Notes under the pieces: generated by a model
The model's database searches: none
What the model saw: only the letters and a program-made list of their open reading frames with translations
What the model was told of the DNA's origin: nothing
Made by a program: the position numbers and the translations under genes
Shown: in pieces, positions 61,390-64,000 of the stretch
How positions within the stretch are numbered: position 1 is the stretch's first letter
How the letters are laid out: every line of letters starts with the position of its first letter
NCBI RefSeq assembly: GCF_019649055.1
Contig: NW_026570366.1
Coordinates: 186,001 to 250,000 of the forward strand
DNA: 64,000 nt
Source of the DNA: Paramacrobiotus metropolitanus
Lineage: Eukaryota > Tardigrada > Eutardigrada > Parachela > Macrobiotidae
Direction of reading: 5' to 3'

Positions 61390-62023
61390 CCCTCCGTCGT
61401 TTTGGACCCGCGGTACCTTTTGGTTTTAGACGGATTTGGGTTTCTGTTCTGTTCTTTGCTTCTCAAAAGACTTCTCATTTTAAAAAGCATTTTTTTCTGT
61501 TCTAGAAAATGTAGTTACTGTAACTTCTCTGGGGATGAAGCAAAACCAGTCTATCGCCTTAACCGTACTTAATTACTTAACCGATTGAAGTTACGAAAGT
61601 TGAAGAACTTAACTGCACGGAGTTACATGGAGTTTGCGATCTGTGCGAGGAGTTAAACGAATAAAAAAATGTTAAGCCGAGACCAGAAAAATGTTCGTGC
61701 CAAATACCGAGGATATACGCATACACACAGGTAGCAGTTTAGAGACACATTTTACGGAAATTAATTTTAGTGCGGCAGAATAGAGCCCGATACATCGGTA
61801 AATAATGCAGACTTATGGTTAGTTCTTGTTGCAGCGAGAGAGCATCAACTTCCACCGATTTTAAAACTTCAAGTTTTGGGAAAAAGGCACACAAGCGACA
61901 CAGATTCCCAAAAGTACTCAGCTCCCATAAGCAGCGAATTAGCCCGTATACGATTGGGAAGAAACAATAATGGCTCACCTGGAAAGACTCGAACCGAAAA
62001 GGTAATGTCATCCCCCGAAAACT

Positions 62024-63921
62024 TCAAGGGAAATTCCGATCCCGTCGACCACCAGGAGACGATCGTCGATCCGGTAGTGCTTTATAGATCTGCACGGATA
62101 ATTTCACCGTCTCGCTGATACTGGAGATAAAATCCCGACGATACAATGCACCGTATAAGCGCGCTGCGCTGGCCATCAGATCCTGAATACCCGTCTGGGT
62201 AAAATTCATATTCATGGAGCGCGTCACATCCAACAACAGGTCGCAGAGGATATCTTCGCTTTCGACTGGAATGGAAAACACAAATAATACGTCATTTTAG
62301 GTGTCATTTTCATAACCCTATCATACAGCAGTATACTTCATACACATAAAAAATCTCATTATTTTAGAATTTAATATGCTTATTTGTGATACATACGGAG
62401 AACTAATAATTAAAAAATATTTGCGAGAACTCTCTCCACCTCTATTTCCACAAAACGGCCGTGGGATAAGTAATTTTGAATTTTAAGAACGAACTGAACT
62501 GGTGTAAATTCTGTTAACGCAGCCATTCAGTAAAAGAACAAGAGAAGAAGAACATACATCAACATACTGATGTATTCAAAAACTAATGCTGCCAAATAAA
62601 AAATCCAATGAATTTAACTGTAATTTAGACGGCTTAAAACTGTTGCGTGCATCAGATACGACTCGTACGAGTACACTTCACAGAGTTCATTAAGTACTAA
62701 CTTCATACATAACAGCCTCCGCACTACAAATTCACACAACCTAGATTGAAGTTAAATAATGCAATACAAATTAAAATATTTACACATTCGATCAAAGCAA
62801 AGGGAAAATACTCAGTTTCGGTAAATATTAACGCTAAGGCACCGTAAAAAGCAAAAACATTTATCCTATTAATTCTGTAAACGACAGTTTTTTACAACTT
62901 TAAATTTGCAGCTTTTATCAGGCGAAATTTAATTACGAACAGTAATATTATAAAATTGCCAAGAAATATAGCGATTATTCATGCTGCCGATCAGAATGCA
63001 TTCCGGTCAGCTCTACATTAGCGGAAAATGGTGTAAGCAGTGGACTCACATAATTGCTGCTCGGGAGTTCCCGGAGGCTCTCCAAATAATCCCTCTGACA
63101 GACCATCTCGCAGACCTTGCAGTCCGTATCGGTCGTACACCGAACGTTTTTGGGGATCCGATAGCACATTATATGCGAAGCTGATTTTCTTAAACTGGAA
63201 AAAAACACGGATAAAATATAAGTACGTTCAATAGGCGGGTGTGCATGGATTTGTCAATTAAGGCAGCAAGATGTGAAACGACAAGATTTTTACAGGAAAA
63301 ATTAGGAAAACTTTGACATAGTCGGAATAAAAAGATAATTACTTAAATTTATACAAGCTATGAATAATATTACTATTACTAATAATGTTTATACTTAATT
63401 TACGTAATAAATAATAAATTTAAGTATTCACTTGCAGTAACTTACTGAAATTATACAGACTATTAATAATTCAGGTAATTAATGCAAGCAATCAATTCAA
63501 AACAAATTTAGGTAACAGTATGTAGAAGATTATAAGCAGACATTTGTACGCAACTCACCATCAGCTAAAAAAAACAGCTAGCAAAGCATGGAGAAACCAA
63601 AACAGTAACTCACCATATCTCCATTCTGTTCGTTAGGATTCTTGTCTGGATGGTATTCGCGAGCTAGACGACGGTACGCCTGCACGATACAAGAAGAAAT
63701 AAAAATAATCGCAGCACTACAGGGCAAATTAGGTCCTTGTAGTTCCTGACTAAACCATATTAAAATTTGCTGTCTTAAATTGTCGCGTAAAGAAATCTGG
63801 GTTTTCGCTGGTGGCCTGGAACTTCAGCGCAGTTTCTCTGCGACGATGTTACCTTCTTGATGTCATCCTCCGAAGCCCCTTTCTCCAAACCCAAAATATC
63901 GTACAACTTCGTATCCGGCAT
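62024..63921 (-). CDS. J-domain (Hsp40) protein with non-standard C-terminus
   Basis: J domains stimulate the ATPase of Hsp70 chaperones. Exons on the minus strand: 63921-63853, 63679-63614, 63194-63050 and, as the simplest continuation, 62265-62024; phases agree and give 173 residues. The J domain is close to DNAJA2: MPDTKLYDILGLEKGAS, then AYRRLAREYHPDKNPNE containing the HPD motif, then FKKISFAYNVLSDPQKRSVYDRYGLQGLRDG. After GLFGEPPGTPEQQL the protein does not continue into the glycine-rich, CxxCxGxG zinc-finger and client-binding regions expected of DNAJA2. Exon 4 instead encodes a helical segment (ESEDILCDLLLDVTRSMN to SSISETVKLSVQIYKAL). Its last 80 bases are open in a second frame that runs to a strong donor (TTTCCAG then GTGAGC) at about 61978, so the 3' structure is unsettled. 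The J-domain call is firm; the C-terminus is not. Confidence 0.75.
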
Positions 63922-64000
63922 TTAAAGATTGAGAAGGAGTCGCTGTTAAAGTAGACAGATAAAAAGTAATTTAAAGTATGGCCCTCCGATTACAACCAAT
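63922..64000. other. Upstream flank of J-domain gene
   Basis: Seventy-nine bases before the J-domain ATG on the minus strand. No promoter element can be defended in this short piece. Confidence 0.4.

Noticed and set aside
1-64000. CRISPR arrays, rRNA genes, tRNA genes
   Set aside because: No regularly spaced identical repeats, no rRNA signatures, and no cloverleaf with a GGTTCGANNC-type B box that I could support anywhere in the window.

Overview
This window is animal nuclear DNA. The genes are split by many GT-AG introns, mostly 60-800 bases, in an AT-rich background. The proteins are metazoan families: a LRRK1-type ROCO kinase, an M13 metallopeptidase relative, the splicing factor XAB2/SYF1, the ubiquitin-conjugating enzyme UBE2H, kynureninase, rhodopsin-class GPCRs, a GRAM-domain protein and a J-domain protein. 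Short introns plus a small lineage-specific GPCR cluster suggest a compact invertebrate genome. A tardigrade or another small ecdysozoan is my guess only; nothing in the sequence proves the phylum.

Layout. 230-12809 (+): a 21-exon LRRK1-like gene of about 2175 residues (ankyrin, LRR, Roc, COR, kinase, WD40-like). 13.9-15.0 kb: a possible last exon on the minus strand and a small unknown secreted-like ORF on the plus strand. 15199-21483 (+): an 11-exon secreted M13 (neprilysin-like) protein whose zinc-binding and catalytic residues are gone. 22202-28189 (-): a complete 13-exon XAB2/SYF1 gene, converging tail-to-tail with the M13 gene. 29.7-31.3 kb (+): UBE2H with an uninterrupted CDS, a TATA box and an intron in the 5' UTR. 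31.3-39.5 kb: a gene-poor tract with GC-richer islands and a 614-bp hAT-like element that has a perfect 8-bp target duplication.

39.5-50.2 kb: a cluster of one decayed and two intact two-exon GPCR genes, all on the minus strand. Kynureninase (+) and a broken reverse-transcriptase-type remnant lie between the pseudogene and the intact copies. 50.9-51.8 kb: an 834-bp element with inverted terminal repeats flanked by TA. 55518-58630 (-): a three-exon GRAMD2-like protein with its own TATA box. 62.0-63.9 kb (-): a DNAJA2-like J domain whose downstream exons do not encode the usual zinc-finger and client-binding regions.

The genes do not form a pathway; they look like ordinary neighbours on a compact chromosome. 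The observations most worth following are the catalytically dead M13 protein, the GPCR duplication and decay around kynureninase, the two non-autonomous DNA transposons, and the odd J-domain gene. Exon borders were placed by hand from reading frame, splice dinucleotides and remembered family alignments; I expect most to be exact, with occasional one-base slips.
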